DNA from: Corynebacterium doosanense CAU 212 = DSM 45436
GTDB lineage: Bacteria > Actinomycetota > Actinomycetes > Mycobacteriales > Mycobacteriaceae
Length of the DNA stretch: 64,000 nucleotides
Direction of reading: 5' to 3'
NCBI RefSeq assembly: GCF_000767055.1
Contig: NZ_CP006764.1
Span: 2,604,001 to 2,668,000 of the forward strand
The position numbers and the translations under genes are program-made. Under the pieces are notes generated by a model, which saw only the letters and a list, made by a program, of their open reading frames with translations, was not told the origin of the DNA and ran no database searches. Numbering within the stretch: position 1 is the first letter of the stretch; each line of letters begins with the position of its first letter. Positions 7,699-16,767 of the stretch are shown here, piece by piece.

Positions 7699-8703
7699 AT
7701 GCCGAAGAAGGACGACACAACGGCTGAGCTCCGCCCGGCGGATCCTCGCTCCGGCGAGTTCCTCACTCGACCGGAAGGCTCGCGTCTCCGCATCCTCGTC
7801 GCGTGGCAGCCCGGAGTCGCCGGGGACGAGGCCGTTGACACCGCGGCCTGGCTGGCCAAGGCAATGCCCTCCCGCATCCGCGCCGTCACCACTCTCCTGC
7901 GTTTCTGGCCGACTACCTCGCTGAGCAAGCTCGGCTCCCGCTACGACAAGTGGATGAGCAAGCAGACCAAGGCCTACACCGCCCGGGTGCGGGACGCCTT
8001 CAGCCGTGCGGGCATCGACGAATCCCACTGGGACAGCGACGTGGCCGTGGTGGCCGACGGCCCCAACGAGTCGACCCTGCTCAACGAGGCCGCCACGGAC
8101 TATGACGCGGACCTGCTCGTGGTCGGCTCCCGCCCCACCGCCGCCAAGGGGCGTTTCCTCTCCGGGACCACCACCGACGCATTGCTGCACTCCGCCACCA
8201 CTCCCCTGCTCCTCGCCCCGCGCTCGGTGAAGCTGTCCAAGCGGGGAGTCACCCGCGTCAACGTCGCCTACCTCAGCACCAAATCGGAAGAGGTTCAGGA
8301 GGCGCTGCATTTCGGCGGCCAGCTGGCCCAGCGCCTGGGGGTGCCGCTGCGCCTGGTGGCCTTCTCCCCCACCGGCCTCACCCACAACGGCCTGGACGAC
8401 CGGATCGATCTCAGCCGCGAGCTGTCCGACGAATGGTACGAACACGCCCTGGGGATGCTCGACCGGGCCCGCGATCTCACCATGGAGACACTGCCCGACC
8501 TCGACGTTCACACCGCCCTGGGCTCCGGCGCGGGCTGGCCCGGCGCGGTGGACGCGCTGAAGTGGAAGAAGGGTGACCTGCTGTGCATGGGATCCACGAT
8601 CCGCGGCTCCTTCGAGCGGGTGTTTCTCGGATCCACGGAGGCGCAGTTCCTCCAGCATGTCAGCGTCCCGGTGATTGTCCTCCCCGCTCCGAAACAACCG
8701 TAA
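7699..8703 (+). CDS. Universal stress protein with two tandem UspA domains
   Basis: 334 residues. The first UspA domain covers about 30-170 (RLRILVAWQPG...; ATP-type glycine motif VVGSRPTAAKGRFLSGTTTDALL). The second covers about 185-330 (GVTRVNVAYLS...; MGSTIRGSFERVFLGSTEAQFLQHVSVPVIV). Usp proteins bind ATP and support survival in stasis and hypoxia. Here it follows the MarR gene after 93 bases and could be its target. A membrane protein gene follows 23 bases later on the same strand. Confidence 0.9.
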   Translation: MPKKDDTTAELRPADPRSGEFLTRPEGSRLRILVAWQPGVAGDEAVDTAAWLAKAMPSRIRAVTTLLRFWPTTSLSKLGSRYDKWMSKQTKAYTARVRDAFSRAGIDESHWDSDVAVVADGPNESTLLNEAATDYDADLLVVGSRPTAAKGRFLSGTTTDALLHSATTPLLLAPRSVKLSKRGVTRVNVAYLSTKSEEVQEALHFGGQLAQRLGVPLRLVAFSPTGLTHNGLDDRIDLSRELSDEWYEHALGMLDRARDLTMETLPDLDVHTALGSGAGWPGAVDALKWKKGDLLCMGSTIRGSFERVFLGSTEAQFLQHVSVPVIVLPAPKQP

Positions 8704-8726
8704 ATCTTCGGCATTAGAGTGGAGGC

Positions 8727-9218
8727 ATGCCTGACACCACTCGCGGCGACCATCCCGAGAACGACCTGTCCGATGACGCGGACTACGCCAATCTCTACCG
8801 TCCAGCCCCGGAGAGCATCGACGACCTCGCTGACCAGGAAGATCCCGCGGTCGTCGCGGCTCGCAACCGGAAGTCCTCGAAACAGGCCTGGCAGTACCTC
8901 CTGCTCTCGATCGGCGGGTCGCTGGCGTTCGCCTTGATCCTGGGGGTCATCTTCCGGTTCGTGGCCGGCGCGGACACGTGTGACGAGGTCGGCGGGCGAC
9001 TGCTCTGCACGCCCGGTCTGCAGAAGACCTGGGCCGTCTTGGTGTCCCTCCCGCCGATCGCCTTCCTGCTCGGCTCCATGGTCATCCTCACCAGGAAGGT
9101 CTACGGCTTTGTTCGCTGGCGGCCGTGGATGGGGGTCTTCTGGGTGGAGGTCCTTTTCACCATGTGGGTCATCACCATCACCGTGCAGGTGTGGCTGAGC
9201 AAGGGCCCGGCGCTCTAG
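8727..9218 (+). CDS. Integral membrane protein of unknown function (three helices)
   Basis: 163 residues. The N-terminal about 50 residues are acidic and cytoplasmic-looking. Three helices follow: [40 protein letters not shown] and [20 protein letters not shown]. The first outer loop has a Cys pair ([13 protein letters not shown]) that could form a disulfide. It is 23 bases downstream of the stress-protein gene, likely one transcript. Its stop overlaps the stop of the convergent trhO gene (9215-9218). No family recognised. Confidence 0.8.
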   Translation: MPDTTRGDHPENDLSDDADYANLYRPAPESIDDLADQEDPAVVAARNRKSSKQAWQYLLLSIGGSLAFALILGVIFRFVAGADTCDEVGGRLLCTPGLQKTWAVLVSLPPIAFLLGSMVILTRKVYGFVRWRPWMGVFWVEVLFTMWVITITVQVWLSKGPAL

Positions 9219-10129
9219 GACGCGGCGAGCTCGGCTGCGACCGCGGCACAGTCAGGTCGGCCGCAGTGTGACGTGGCGATGTGTGAGGAACAGTCGTCGC
9301 AAAGCAGAACCTGCCTCCTGCAGGTGTCCTCGTTGACGCAGTTGACGAAGGTGTTGCTGGGGTTGCCGCACAGCACGCAGTGGCCGAGCTCGGCGGCGTC
9401 CTCGCCGAATTCGACGTGCATGCGTTTGTCGAAGACGTAGAGCGAGCCCTCCCAGAGTCCCTGGTTGCCGTATTTTTCGCCGTAGCGCACGATGCCACCG
9501 TCGAGCTGGTAGACCTCCGAGAACCCGCGGTTTTTCATGAGGCTGGAGAGCACCTCGCAGCGGATGCCGCCGGTGCAGTAGCTCACCACGGGTTTGTCCT
9601 TCATCCAGTCGTATTTGCCGGACTCGAGCTCCGCGATGAAGTCGTGGGTCGTGTCCACGTCCGGGACGACGGCGTCGCGGAACTTGCCGATCTGCGCCTC
9701 CATCGCGTTGCGGCCGTCAAAAAACACGACGTCCTCGCCTCGCTTCTCGACGAGCTCATGCACCTCTCCGGGCTTCAGGTGCTGTCCCCCGCCGACCACG
9801 CCGTTCTCATCGACCTTGAGCTCCCCCCGCGCGCCGAAGGACACGATCTCGTCGCGGACCTTCACCGACAGCTTGGGGAAATCCTCCGCCCCGCCCTCGG
9901 ACCACTTGAACTCCATGCCCTTGAACCCGGGGTACTCGCGGGTCTTGCGCACGTACTTCTTGCACGCGGCCATCTCCCCGCCGACGGTTCCGTTGATCCC
10001 GTGCTCGGAGATGATGATGCGCCCCTTCAGCCCCAGGGATTCGCAGAGGTCGCGCTGCCAGAGCATCACCGCCGTCGGATCGGCGATGGGCGTGAAGGTG
10101 TAGTAGAGGAGAATTTTGGAGAGAGCCAC
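9215..10129 (-). CDS. trhO: tRNA uridine(34) hydroxylase TrhO (rhodanese-like, UPF0176)
   Basis: 304 residues. An N-terminal ferredoxin-like domain ([14 protein letters not shown]..., [15 protein letters not shown]) is followed by a rhodanese domain with the active-site loop CTGGIRCE at about residues 183-190. A Cys-rich tail resembles a zinc-binding segment ([18 protein letters not shown]). TrhO adds the oxygen that leads to 5-hydroxy/methoxyuridine at wobble position 34. It lies 11 bases downstream of the next minus-strand gene, so the two may be cotranscribed. Confidence 0.92.
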   Translation of the reverse strand: MALSKILLYYTFTPIADPTAVMLWQRDLCESLGLKGRIIISEHGINGTVGGEMAACKKYVRKTREYPGFKGMEFKWSEGGAEDFPKLSVKVRDEIVSFGARGELKVDENGVVGGGQHLKPGEVHELVEKRGEDVVFFDGRNAMEAQIGKFRDAVVPDVDTTHDFIAELESGKYDWMKDKPVVSYCTGGIRCEVLSSLMKNRGFSEVYQLDGGIVRYGEKYGNQGLWEGSLYVFDKRMHVEFGEDAAELGHCVLCGNPSNTFVNCVNEDTCRRQVLLCDDCSSHIATSHCGRPDCAAVAAELAAS

Positions 10130-10140
10130 GGTTGATCAGC

Positions 10141-10722
10141 TTAGAGGTCGTCGATTCGGGGATGAAGCCACGTCTGCTCGGCGGGAAGTTGCCGGCGCAG
10201 CGCGTCGAGCGTGAGCGGGCCGGTGCTGTTGTCCCACCAGCCGATCTCCCCCCGCCGGGTATCCCTGGCCAGATTGATGATGTACTCCCCCATGAGATCC
10301 ACCACCAGATCGGTGGCCACGTCCTCCTCCACCTCGCCCGCGGAGGTGCGCGCCACCACACCCACCAGGCCGCGGAACAGGTGGGCGTCGATGTGGATGA
10401 CCACCGTCGTGCGTTGCCCGTCGTCGCTGACCAGCACGGGAGTCAGACCGGGCCTGATGCACGGATTCCGAAGCAGCCCGTCAAGAGCGATGAGGTTCTC
10501 TGACTCGAGCAGGTGCTTGCACTTTCTTTCGATGGCCACCGCGAGGCGCCCAGCGTCGAGTGTCTTGCCCGGGCGCGGCTCGGGCACCGCACGGAGCTGG
10601 GCAGCGGTGATCGTCTCGGCTTCCAAGGCTACTTCACGACGGAGGTTGCTCAGCCGCTGGATCTCGGCATCGAGTTCGCCTGCCCGGCGCGAAAGCTCGG
10701 AGAGCCGCTGGTCATCGTCCAT
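10141..10722 (-). CDS. Protein of unknown function with N-terminal coiled coil
   Basis: 193 residues. The first about 45 residues (RLSELSRRAGELDAEIQRL...) form a likely coiled coil. The rest is a mixed alpha/beta domain with TTVVIHIDAHLFRGLVGVV. Two Cys residues are present but no clear motif. No signal peptide. It precedes trhO with 11 bases between the genes, and is divergent from the aminotransferase gene across about 114 bases. I do not recognise the family. Confidence 0.75.
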   Translation of the reverse strand: MDDDQRLSELSRRAGELDAEIQRLSNLRREVALEAETITAAQLRAVPEPRPGKTLDAGRLAVAIERKCKHLLESENLIALDGLLRNPCIRPGLTPVLVSDDGQRTTVVIHIDAHLFRGLVGVVARTSAGEVEEDVATDLVVDLMGEYIINLARDTRRGEIGWWDNSTGPLTLDALRRQLPAEQTWLHPRIDDL

Positions 10723-10836
10723 TCCTCAACGCTACCCGGCACGCGCGGGCCTCGATTCCGCCCACGGGAGGGACCTGCATCACATAGGGTGGGTGACCTA
10801 CGGAAAACCCAACGCTTTCTCTGAGGAGCTTCACGA

Positions 10837-12156
10837 ATGACCGAGACCAACGACCACGTCTTCTACTCCTGGTCCGCCCAGGACGAGATCAACCCCGTCG
10901 AGATCGTGAGCAGCGAGGGCTCCACCATCACCGACGCGGACGGGAACACGTTCCTCGACTTCACCTCCCAGCTGGTGTTCACCAACCTCGGGCATCAGAA
11001 CCCACGCCTGATCCAGGCGATCAAGGACCAGGCTGACAAGCTCGCGGTCATCGCGCCGGCCTACAAGAACGCCACCCGTACCGAGCTGGCCGGACGCATT
11101 GCCGACGCCGCCCCGGGTGGCCTCAACTACGTCTTCTTCACCAACTCGGGCGCCGAGGCCAACGAACACGCCGTGCGCATGGCCCGTTTCCACACCGGCC
11201 GCAAGAAGGTGCTGTCCGCGTACCGCTCGTACCACGGCGCCACCGCCACCGCGATGACCCTGACCGGTGAACCGCGTCGCTGGGCCAACGACAACCTCGA
11301 CGCCCACGTCGGCCGCTTCTTCGGCCCGTACTCCTACCGCTCCCCCTTCCACTCCGACTCCCCGGAGCAGGAGACCGAGCGTGCCCTGGAGCACCTCGAG
11401 CAGAGCATCATCCTCGAGGGCGCGGACACCATCGCCGCGGTCATCCTCGAAACCGTCGTGGGCACCAACGGCGTCCTCGTCCCGCCGCCGGGCTACCTCA
11501 AGGGCCTGCGCGAACTGTGCGACACGTACGGCATCGTGTGGATCGCCGACGAGGTCATGGTGGGCTTCGGCCGCACCGGCAAGATGTTCGCGGTGGAGAA
11601 CTTCGACGCCACACCGGACCTGCTCACCTTCGCCAAGGGCGTCAACTCCGGTTACGTCCCTCTCGGCGGTGTCATCATGACCACCGACGTGCGCAACACC
11701 TTCGCCCACCGCGCCTACCCGGGCGGCCTGACTTACTCCGGACACCCCCTGGCCTGCGGCGCCGGTGTGGAGACCTTCAAGATCTTCGAGGAAGAGAAGA
11801 TCCTGGACCGCGTCAACGAACTCGCCGACCGCGTCATCCAGCCGGCCCTCGTGGAGCTTGCCGCGAAGCACGACATCATCGGCGAGGTGCGGGGCCTGGG
11901 CATGTTCTGGGCACTCGAGCTGGTGAAGAACCGCGAGACCCGCGAGCCCCTGGTCCCCTTCGCCGCCAAGGGTGAGGACAACGCTCCCATGGCCGCCATC
12001 GGTGCGGCCTGCAAGAAGGCCGGGCTGCTGGTCATCGTCGGCGGCAACCGCATCCAGATCGCCCCGCCGCTCACGGTCTCCGAGGAGGAGCTGCGCCGCG
12101 GCCTGCAGATCATCGACGAGGCACTGACCGAGGCCGGGCAGCACTACGAGGGCTAG
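10837..12156 (+). CDS. Class III pyridoxal-phosphate aminotransferase
   Basis: 439 residues, typical for the family. Seen are the cofactor phosphate loop NSGAEANEHAVRMAR, the Asp of WIADEVMVGFGRTGK that contacts the pyridine ring, and the Schiff-base Lys in TFAKGVNSGYVPLGG. A beta-alanine/taurine:pyruvate- or omega-amino-acid-type transamination is likely; the substrate cannot be assigned. The start is preceded by GAGGAG. The gene stands alone, divergent from the coiled-coil protein gene and convergent with hrtA. Confidence 0.88.
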   Translation: MTETNDHVFYSWSAQDEINPVEIVSSEGSTITDADGNTFLDFTSQLVFTNLGHQNPRLIQAIKDQADKLAVIAPAYKNATRTELAGRIADAAPGGLNYVFFTNSGAEANEHAVRMARFHTGRKKVLSAYRSYHGATATAMTLTGEPRRWANDNLDAHVGRFFGPYSYRSPFHSDSPEQETERALEHLEQSIILEGADTIAAVILETVVGTNGVLVPPPGYLKGLRELCDTYGIVWIADEVMVGFGRTGKMFAVENFDATPDLLTFAKGVNSGYVPLGGVIMTTDVRNTFAHRAYPGGLTYSGHPLACGAGVETFKIFEEEKILDRVNELADRVIQPALVELAAKHDIIGEVRGLGMFWALELVKNRETREPLVPFAAKGEDNAPMAAIGAACKKAGLLVIVGGNRIQIAPPLTVSEEELRRGLQIIDEALTEAGQHYEG

Positions 12157-12181
12157 TTTGGAGTGAAATGGGGGCGCCCCG

Positions 12182-12197
12182 GTATGCGGCTGCATAC
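12182..12197. terminator. Hairpin between convergent aminotransferase and hrtA genes
   Basis: GTATGC (12182-12187) pairs with GCATAC (12192-12197) around a GGCT loop, flanked by G- and C-runs that could extend pairing. Its place between convergent stops suggests a two-way terminator, without a T run. Confidence 0.4.
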
Positions 12198-12214
12198 TGA
12201 GCAACCCCCGACGC

Positions 12215-12904
12215 TTATCGACGCGCCCCAGCCAGCTCCCCAGAAACCAACCGCGTCCGTCCGTCCTTCATCTCGGTGACACCGTCGCAGACCTCGAGCT
12301 GGGAGCGGTCGTGGGTGACCAGCACGCCGGCAATGCCCGATTCCTTGACCAGCTGAGACAGCATCTCCACCACGGAGCGGGAGTTGTCGGCGTCGAGGGC
12401 GGAGGTAGGTTCGTCGGCAAGCAGGAGCTTGGGCTCACCCATCATCGCGCGGGCGATGCCGACGCGCTGCTTCTGGCCACCGGAGAGCTGGCCGATCTTC
12501 CGGTCGCCCAGGCCGCCGAGACCAACACGCTCGAGTAGCTCGTCGGCACGGCTGGGCCGGCGCTTCTGGCCGCGGACGTGGTCGGTGAGCAGGAGCTGGT
12601 CTCGGACGGTTAGGGCGGGGAGCATGTTGGGGGTCTGGAAGACAAACCCGATGTAGTCGCGGCGGATGCGGGTGCGCTCCTTGTCGTCGGCTCCGGCGAG
12701 TGCTTGGCCAGCGACGTCGATAAGCCCGCTGACGGGGACCGTGAGGCCGCCGGCCACGGCGAGGAGGGTGGACTTGCCGGAGCCGGATTCGCCGACGACC
12801 GCGTGCAGTTCGCCGGGGCCGACCTGGAGGTTGGCGCCGTCGAGGGCGGTGACGGTGGAGGTGCCGTCGGGGTAGGTGACGGTGCAGTCGGAAATGGCGA
12901 GCAT
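12215..12904 (-). CDS. hrtA: ABC transporter ATP-binding protein, HrtA-like (heme export)
   Basis: 229 residues with Walker [10 protein letters not shown] (about 38-46), Q loop FQTPNML, signature LSGGQKQR, Walker [13 protein letters not shown] and H loop VTHDR. It pairs with the FtsX-type permease encoded 13 bases upstream. The block hrtB-hrtA divergent from a sensor kinase/regulator pair matches corynebacterial hrtBA-chrSA, which export toxic heme. The assignment rests on layout and family; other peptide-type MacB-like exporters are possible. Its TAA stop is part of a copy of the dispersed 11-mer described under findings. AAGGAGA lies before the start. Confidence 0.75.
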   Translation of the reverse strand: MLAISDCTVTYPDGTSTVTALDGANLQVGPGELHAVVGESGSGKSTLLAVAGGLTVPVSGLIDVAGQALAGADDKERTRIRRDYIGFVFQTPNMLPALTVRDQLLLTDHVRGQKRRPSRADELLERVGLGGLGDRKIGQLSGGQKQRVGIARAMMGEPKLLLADEPTSALDADNSRSVVEMLSQLVKESGIAGVLVTHDRSQLEVCDGVTEMKDGRTRLVSGELAGARR

Positions 12905-12917
12905 GGTGTTCTCCTTA

Positions 12918-13967
12918 TTAGACAGTACTGAGTGCGGTGAGCGGGTCGATCTTGGTCACGCGGCGGGTGGCCAGCAGGGCGCCCGCCAGGCCGAGGACGA
13001 GGATGCCGACGGCCGGAAGCAGGGTCGTGGTGAGGTCGAGCTGGAAGGGGACGGTGCCGATGGCCAGCGCGCCAAGGCCCGCTCCGGCGAGCGAACCCAG
13101 GCCGACGCCCGCGAGCAGGATGATGAGCGCCTGGCCGAGGGAATCGCGAAGCAGGTAGCGCGGCGACGCTCCGAGGGCACGCAGGACGGCGAGGTCGCGG
13201 GTGCGCTGGATGGTCCAGACGGTGAGGAATGAGACCGTGACCAGCGCGGAGATGGCGTAGAGGAACCCCTGCATCATCATCAGCGAGCCGTTCTCGGACT
13301 TGTAGGCGGGCAGGGCGTTGAAGGCTTCGCCCATGGTCAGCGCGGAGGTGTCGTCGCCGGCGGCCTTCCAGGAATCGCTGGAGAGGCCGCCGTCGAGAAG
13401 CAGTGCCGTGCCCACGACGTCGGGCTGCGCGTGGGCCACGTCGCGCCAGGTGTCGGTGGAGACCCAGACGACGGGGGAGTGGGCGAAGTAGTCGTCCGCC
13501 GTGGTGTCCACGACGGTGACGTCGGTGCCCGCGAGGGTGACCTGGTCACCTGCGGAAACCTCCAACCCCTGGCTGGCCACGGCGCCGGTCTGCGGCACCT
13601 CGCCGCCGACGGGCAGTTCAGTGCCGGTGGGGAGGCCGAGGATGGCCACGGACGTGGTGGTGTCGGCGGTGCTCATCACGCCCTGAGCGGTGCCGAGCGG
13701 GGTGACGGAGGAAACGCCGCTTATCGACGCCCATTCATCCGCATCGCGGTCAGTCACCGAAGAGGAGGTGAAGCTGTACCCCTCATCCGAGGATGAGAGT
13801 GCGAAGCGGTCGGGATTCAGGGACTCGAGCGCGGAGGTGTTCTGTTTCCCCAGGCCACCGGTGAGGCCGGAGAGCATGACAACGAGGAGGGTGATCAGGC
13901 CGACAACGCCGGCAATGAGGGCGAATCGGCCGCGGGCTGCGGCAATATCTCTGAGTGCTAGGAACAT
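12918..13967 (-). CDS. hrtB: FtsX/MacB-type ABC permease, HrtB-like (heme export)
   Basis: 349 residues. One helix near the N-terminus (FALIAGVVGLITLLVVMLSG) is followed by a large extracytoplasmic domain (about 40-225) and three C-terminal helices. These include FLYAISALVTVSFLTVWTI, QALIILLAGVGLGSLAG and LPAVGILVLGLAGALLA, with the family motif RTRDLAVLRALGASPRYL between them. Heme exporters of this type take heme from the membrane. The ATG at 13965-13967 is preceded by a short divergent control region. The TCS next door supports control by ChrA. Confidence 0.77.
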   Translation of the reverse strand: MFLALRDIAAARGRFALIAGVVGLITLLVVMLSGLTGGLGKQNTSALESLNPDRFALSSSDEGYSFTSSSVTDRDADEWASISGVSSVTPLGTAQGVMSTADTTTSVAILGLPTGTELPVGGEVPQTGAVASQGLEVSAGDQVTLAGTDVTVVDTTADDYFAHSPVVWVSTDTWRDVAHAQPDVVGTALLLDGGLSSDSWKAAGDDTSALTMGEAFNALPAYKSENGSLMMMQGFLYAISALVTVSFLTVWTIQRTRDLAVLRALGASPRYLLRDSLGQALIILLAGVGLGSLAGAGLGALAIGTVPFQLDLTTTLLPAVGILVLGLAGALLATRRVTKIDPLTALSTV

Positions 13968-13985
13968 GACTCATAGTTTTGTGTT

Positions 13986-14042
13986 TGCGCAGCGCATAAC
14001 CATCGACCTGGCAGGTGAAACCCCAGTCAACCGTCCGGTTGA
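13986..14042. promoter_or_regulatory. Control region with two palindromes between hrtB and chrS
   Basis: TGCGC-A-GCGCA (13986-13996) and TCAACCG-TC-CGGTTGA (14027-14042) are perfect inverted repeats in the stretch shared by the divergent hrtBA and chrSA genes. ChrA or another regulator may bind here. If chrS starts further upstream, the second repeat would be coding. Confidence 0.45.
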
Positions 14043-14079
14043 TTACCCGTCGCTGCGCGGGGAACTACGGTGGGCGCTC

Positions 14080-15279
14080 GTGGAAGATTCTTTTGCCCTG
14101 CCCCGGATTCTCACCTCGCTGCGGGTGACGCTGCACGTGCTTTTTGCCGTCCTGCTGGCCGTCGCCGTCGTCGCCGCGAAGGCCGCCGGTCAGCTGACGT
14201 GGCTGGTGGGAGCGCTGGCGTTGCTGCTGGCCGGCGTGTACTTCGCGGGCACGCTCGCGGAAAAGAGGGGGCGCGCGTCGGCGCACTCCGCGCCGGCCGT
14301 GGCCTGGCTGCTGGCTATCCTCCTCCTCTGGGCCGCGCTGGTGTGCCAGTCCGGCTCCTTCGTGTGGCTGCTATTCCCCCTGGTGTTCCTCATCCCCTCC
14401 GTCCTGCCGTGGATCCCCGCGGTGGCGGTGACCCTCGTCGGGTTACTTGTCGCCGTGGGCCTTCCGGTGCTCACGGGCCAGTCGGAGTTCTCGGTCGGGG
14501 GAGTGGTCGGCCCGGCCATCGGCACGCTCGCCGCGCTGACCGCGTTCCTCTTCTACCGGGCTCTCAGCCAGGAGGTGATCACCCAGCGAGGCACCGCGAT
14601 CCGCCTGCGTGCCACGCAGGAGCAGCTGGTCAGCTCCGAGCGCGAGGCCGGTCGCCTCTCGGAGCGTGAGCGCCTCGCCCGCGAGATCCACGACACCCTC
14701 GCGCAGGGGCTGAGTTCGATAGTCCTGCTCTCGCGCGCCGCCGAGAAGTCCCTGGCCACGGATGCGGAGACCGCCGCCGAGCAGGTGCGCACCATCAACC
14801 GCACGGCCGCGGACAACCTTGCCGAGGCCCGCCGGTTCGTCGCCGGACTGACCTCGCCGGCGATGCTGGATTCGGTGCCGGATGCGTTGGCAGCGCTCGT
14901 CGATAAGCATCGCCGCCAGCAGGCTGCGCTGGGGGAGTCCACCGACCTGGAGCTGTCCTACACCGGCGATTCCGGCCGGGCCGTGCCGGATGACGTCGCA
15001 GCCGCGGTCATCCGCGTTGCGCAGGAGGCCAGCACCAACGCGCTGCGCCACGCCCGTGCCCGCCGCGTGGTGATCACCTACGGCGTGTGGCCGGACGCCG
15101 CCACGGTGGACATCGTCGACGACGGCCGCGGTTTCGACCCCACCGACACCTCGGGCTACGGCCTCCCCGGCCTGCGCGCGCGGGTGCGGGAACTCGGCGG
15201 GGTCCTCGCGGTAGAGTCGGCACCCGGTTCGGGAACCGCGATTGCGGCCCGGTTTCCCCTGGCAGGAGAGCTCTCATGA
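14080..15279 (+). CDS. chrS: Sensor histidine kinase, ChrS-like
   Basis: About 399 residues if started at the GTG at 14080. In-frame ATG 13966 or GTG 13981 would lengthen it, but would leave no room for the hrtB promoter. The N-terminal half has about six helices (such as LHVLFAVLLAVAVVAAKAAG) with short loops, as in membrane-embedded heme sensors. The dimerisation box LAREIHDTLAQGLSSIVLLSRAAE carries the phospho-His. The ATPase domain shows EASTNALRHA and DDGRGFD. The stop overlaps the start of chrA (ATGA), so the pair is translationally coupled. Heme as signal is inferred from layout. Confidence 0.75.
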   Translation: MEDSFALPRILTSLRVTLHVLFAVLLAVAVVAAKAAGQLTWLVGALALLLAGVYFAGTLAEKRGRASAHSAPAVAWLLAILLLWAALVCQSGSFVWLLFPLVFLIPSVLPWIPAVAVTLVGLLVAVGLPVLTGQSEFSVGGVVGPAIGTLAALTAFLFYRALSQEVITQRGTAIRLRATQEQLVSSEREAGRLSERERLAREIHDTLAQGLSSIVLLSRAAEKSLATDAETAAEQVRTINRTAADNLAEARRFVAGLTSPAMLDSVPDALAALVDKHRRQQAALGESTDLELSYTGDSGRAVPDDVAAAVIRVAQEASTNALRHARARRVVITYGVWPDAATVDIVDDGRGFDPTDTSGYGLPGLRARVRELGGVLAVESAPGSGTAIAARFPLAGELS

Positions 15280-15881
15280 TCGGTGTCATGCTTATCGACG
15301 ACCACCCCGTCGTCCGCGCCGGCCTGCGCGCGATCCTCGATTCCTTCGACGACGTCACCGTCGTCGCGGTGGGTGCCAACGGCTCCGCCGTCGACGAGAT
15401 GCCGGAGGGCGTGGATGTGGTGGTCTGTGACCTGCAGATGCCCGAGGTCGACGGAGTGGAGGCCACCCGTCGCCTCGTGGCCGCGGGCGGGCCGCCGGTC
15501 CTGGTGCTGACCACCTTCGACACGCAGTCCAACATCGTCTCGGCTCTGGAGGCGGGCGCGCTGGGTTACCTGCTCAAGGACGCGCCGGAGGAGCAGCTGC
15601 ACGCCGCGGTCCTGGCCACGGCCGCCGGCAAACGCACGCTGTCTCCCGAGGTCGCGGTCGTGCTTGCCGAGCGGGTCACCCGGCCGATGGAGACCCTCAG
15701 CGGGCGCGAGATCGAGCTGCTCGAGGCGCTCGCCTCCGGCGCCTCAAACAGGGAGCTGGCCTCGAAGTTGTTCATCTCCGAGGCCACGGTGAAGACTCAC
15801 CTGATCCACATCTATCAGAAGCTCGGGGTGGACAACCGCACCGCGGCCGTCACCGTCGCCCGGGAGCGACGCCTCATCTAA
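15276..15881 (+). CDS. chrA: NarL/LuxR-type response regulator, ChrA-like
   Basis: 201 residues. The receiver domain has the acidic pair at 8-9 (MLIDDHPVVRAG), phospho-acceptor Asp52, Thr of VLTTFD and Lys of LLKDAP. The C-terminal LuxR helix-turn-helix is LSGREIELLEALASGASNRELA...SEATVKTHL. Coupled to chrS by an ATGA overlap. The likely role is to activate hrtBA under heme stress. The stop codon overlaps the stop of the convergent second response regulator (15878-15881). A copy of the dispersed 11-mer encodes MLID here. Confidence 0.77.
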   Translation: MIGVMLIDDHPVVRAGLRAILDSFDDVTVVAVGANGSAVDEMPEGVDVVVCDLQMPEVDGVEATRRLVAAGGPPVLVLTTFDTQSNIVSALEAGALGYLLKDAPEEQLHAAVLATAAGKRTLSPEVAVVLAERVTRPMETLSGREIELLEALASGASNRELASKLFISEATVKTHLIHIYQKLGVDNRTAAVTVARERRLI

Positions 15882-16543
15882 CGACGCGCCGCCGAACCCC
15901 TCGACTCCAGCACCTGGACCACGAGCTCCAGGCGGGAGGACGCCTCGAAGTAGCTGATCAGGTGAGAAACATGCTTCTTGACGGTCGATTCAGCGTAGAA
16001 CGAGCGGCGGGCGATCTCCGAGTTGGACAACCCCTGGCAGAGCAGGTCGAGAATCGTACGCTCCGCCGGAGAGAGGGACTCGATCCGCCGGGTGGTCTCA
16101 TTCGTGCGCGGATCCACCCGCGGGACATAGTCCACCAGCCGGGACAGCGCCTCCGGCGACACCGTGGTGCCGCCGTTGAACGCGTCACGCACAGCGTCGA
16201 TGATCTTCGCCGGCGCCTCGCTCTTGACCACGTAACCCGCGGCGCCTCCGCCGATCATGCGCAGCATGGAATCATCCGTGTCCAGCGATGTGATGGCCAC
16301 GAACGTCGGCGGCTTCGGGAACTTCTTCACCTCGGCGAGAAGTTCGATGCCTCCCATGCGGGGCATGTTGATGTCCGAGAGCACCACGTCGACGGGGACC
16401 CGGCGCAGCGTATCCAGGGCCTCCGACCCGTCCTTGGCGGTGCCCACCACCGTGATGTCGTCGACGTAGGAGAAATACGCCAGGAATCCGTCACGGACTC
16501 GCTGGTCATCGTCGACGATGAACAGACGGATGGGGCTGGTCAT
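15878..16543 (-). CDS. NarL/LuxR-type response regulator of the secreted-peptide locus
   Basis: 221 residues from the ATG at 16541-16543. The receiver has DDD at 11-13, phospho-acceptor Asp57 (LSDINMPRMGG), the Thr/Ser switch ITSLD and Lys of VVKSEAP. The LuxR DNA-binding domain spans about 150-215 (LSPAERTILDLLCQGLSNSEIARR...STVKKHVSHL). Only five bases separate its start from the stop of the 60-residue secreted peptide gene, so peptide and regulator are almost surely on one mRNA. The partner kinase is encoded just upstream. It may bind the dyads found before both secreted genes (inference). Confidence 0.85.
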   Translation of the reverse strand: MTSPIRLFIVDDDQRVRDGFLAYFSYVDDITVVGTAKDGSEALDTLRRVPVDVVLSDINMPRMGGIELLAEVKKFPKPPTFVAITSLDTDDSMLRMIGGGAAGYVVKSEAPAKIIDAVRDAFNGGTTVSPEALSRLVDYVPRVDPRTNETTRRIESLSPAERTILDLLCQGLSNSEIARRSFYAESTVKKHVSHLISYFEASSRLELVVQVLESRGSAARR

Positions 16544-16548
16544 TGGGC

Positions 16549-16731
16549 TTACTTCTTCCTCCAGCAGAGAACGTTGTCGTGGTAGCGGCAACCGAAGTAG
16601 TCGGCCGCTGCCTGGTACTTGACCACCGTGACGGGCTCCTCCTTCACCGAGCCTGCATGAGCAGCGGGGGAGAGCGTGATCATCATGGCGGCGGCACCGA
16701 TGCCGGCGGAGATTCGACGAGCTGTGTTCAT
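16549..16731 (-). CDS. Small secreted peptide precursor, cotranscribed with a response regulator
   Basis: 60 residues. The signal peptide MNTARRISAGIGAAAMMITL-SPAAHA should be cleaved after AHA (residue 26), leaving 34 residues. The mature part has Cys48 and Cys56, which could form one disulfide loop, and a basic end (CWRKK). GAGGA precedes the ATG. It sits between a histidine kinase and a response regulator on the same strand, five bases from the regulator. The upstream region carries a 16-bp element also present before the secreted 420-residue protein. No family recognised. It might be a signal, a cofactor of the kinase, or an antimicrobial peptide. Confidence 0.75.
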   Translation of the reverse strand: MNTARRISAGIGAAAMMITLSPAAHAGSVKEEPVTVVKYQAAADYFGCRYHDNVLCWRKK

Positions 16732-16767
16732 GGGGGTTCCTCATTCCGTGCTGCGGTCGTGCTGTGA

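Noticed and set aside
10831-12204. 457-codon minus-strand frame opposite the aminotransferase gene
   Set aside because: The plus strand has all PLP-enzyme motifs; the reverse product has none.
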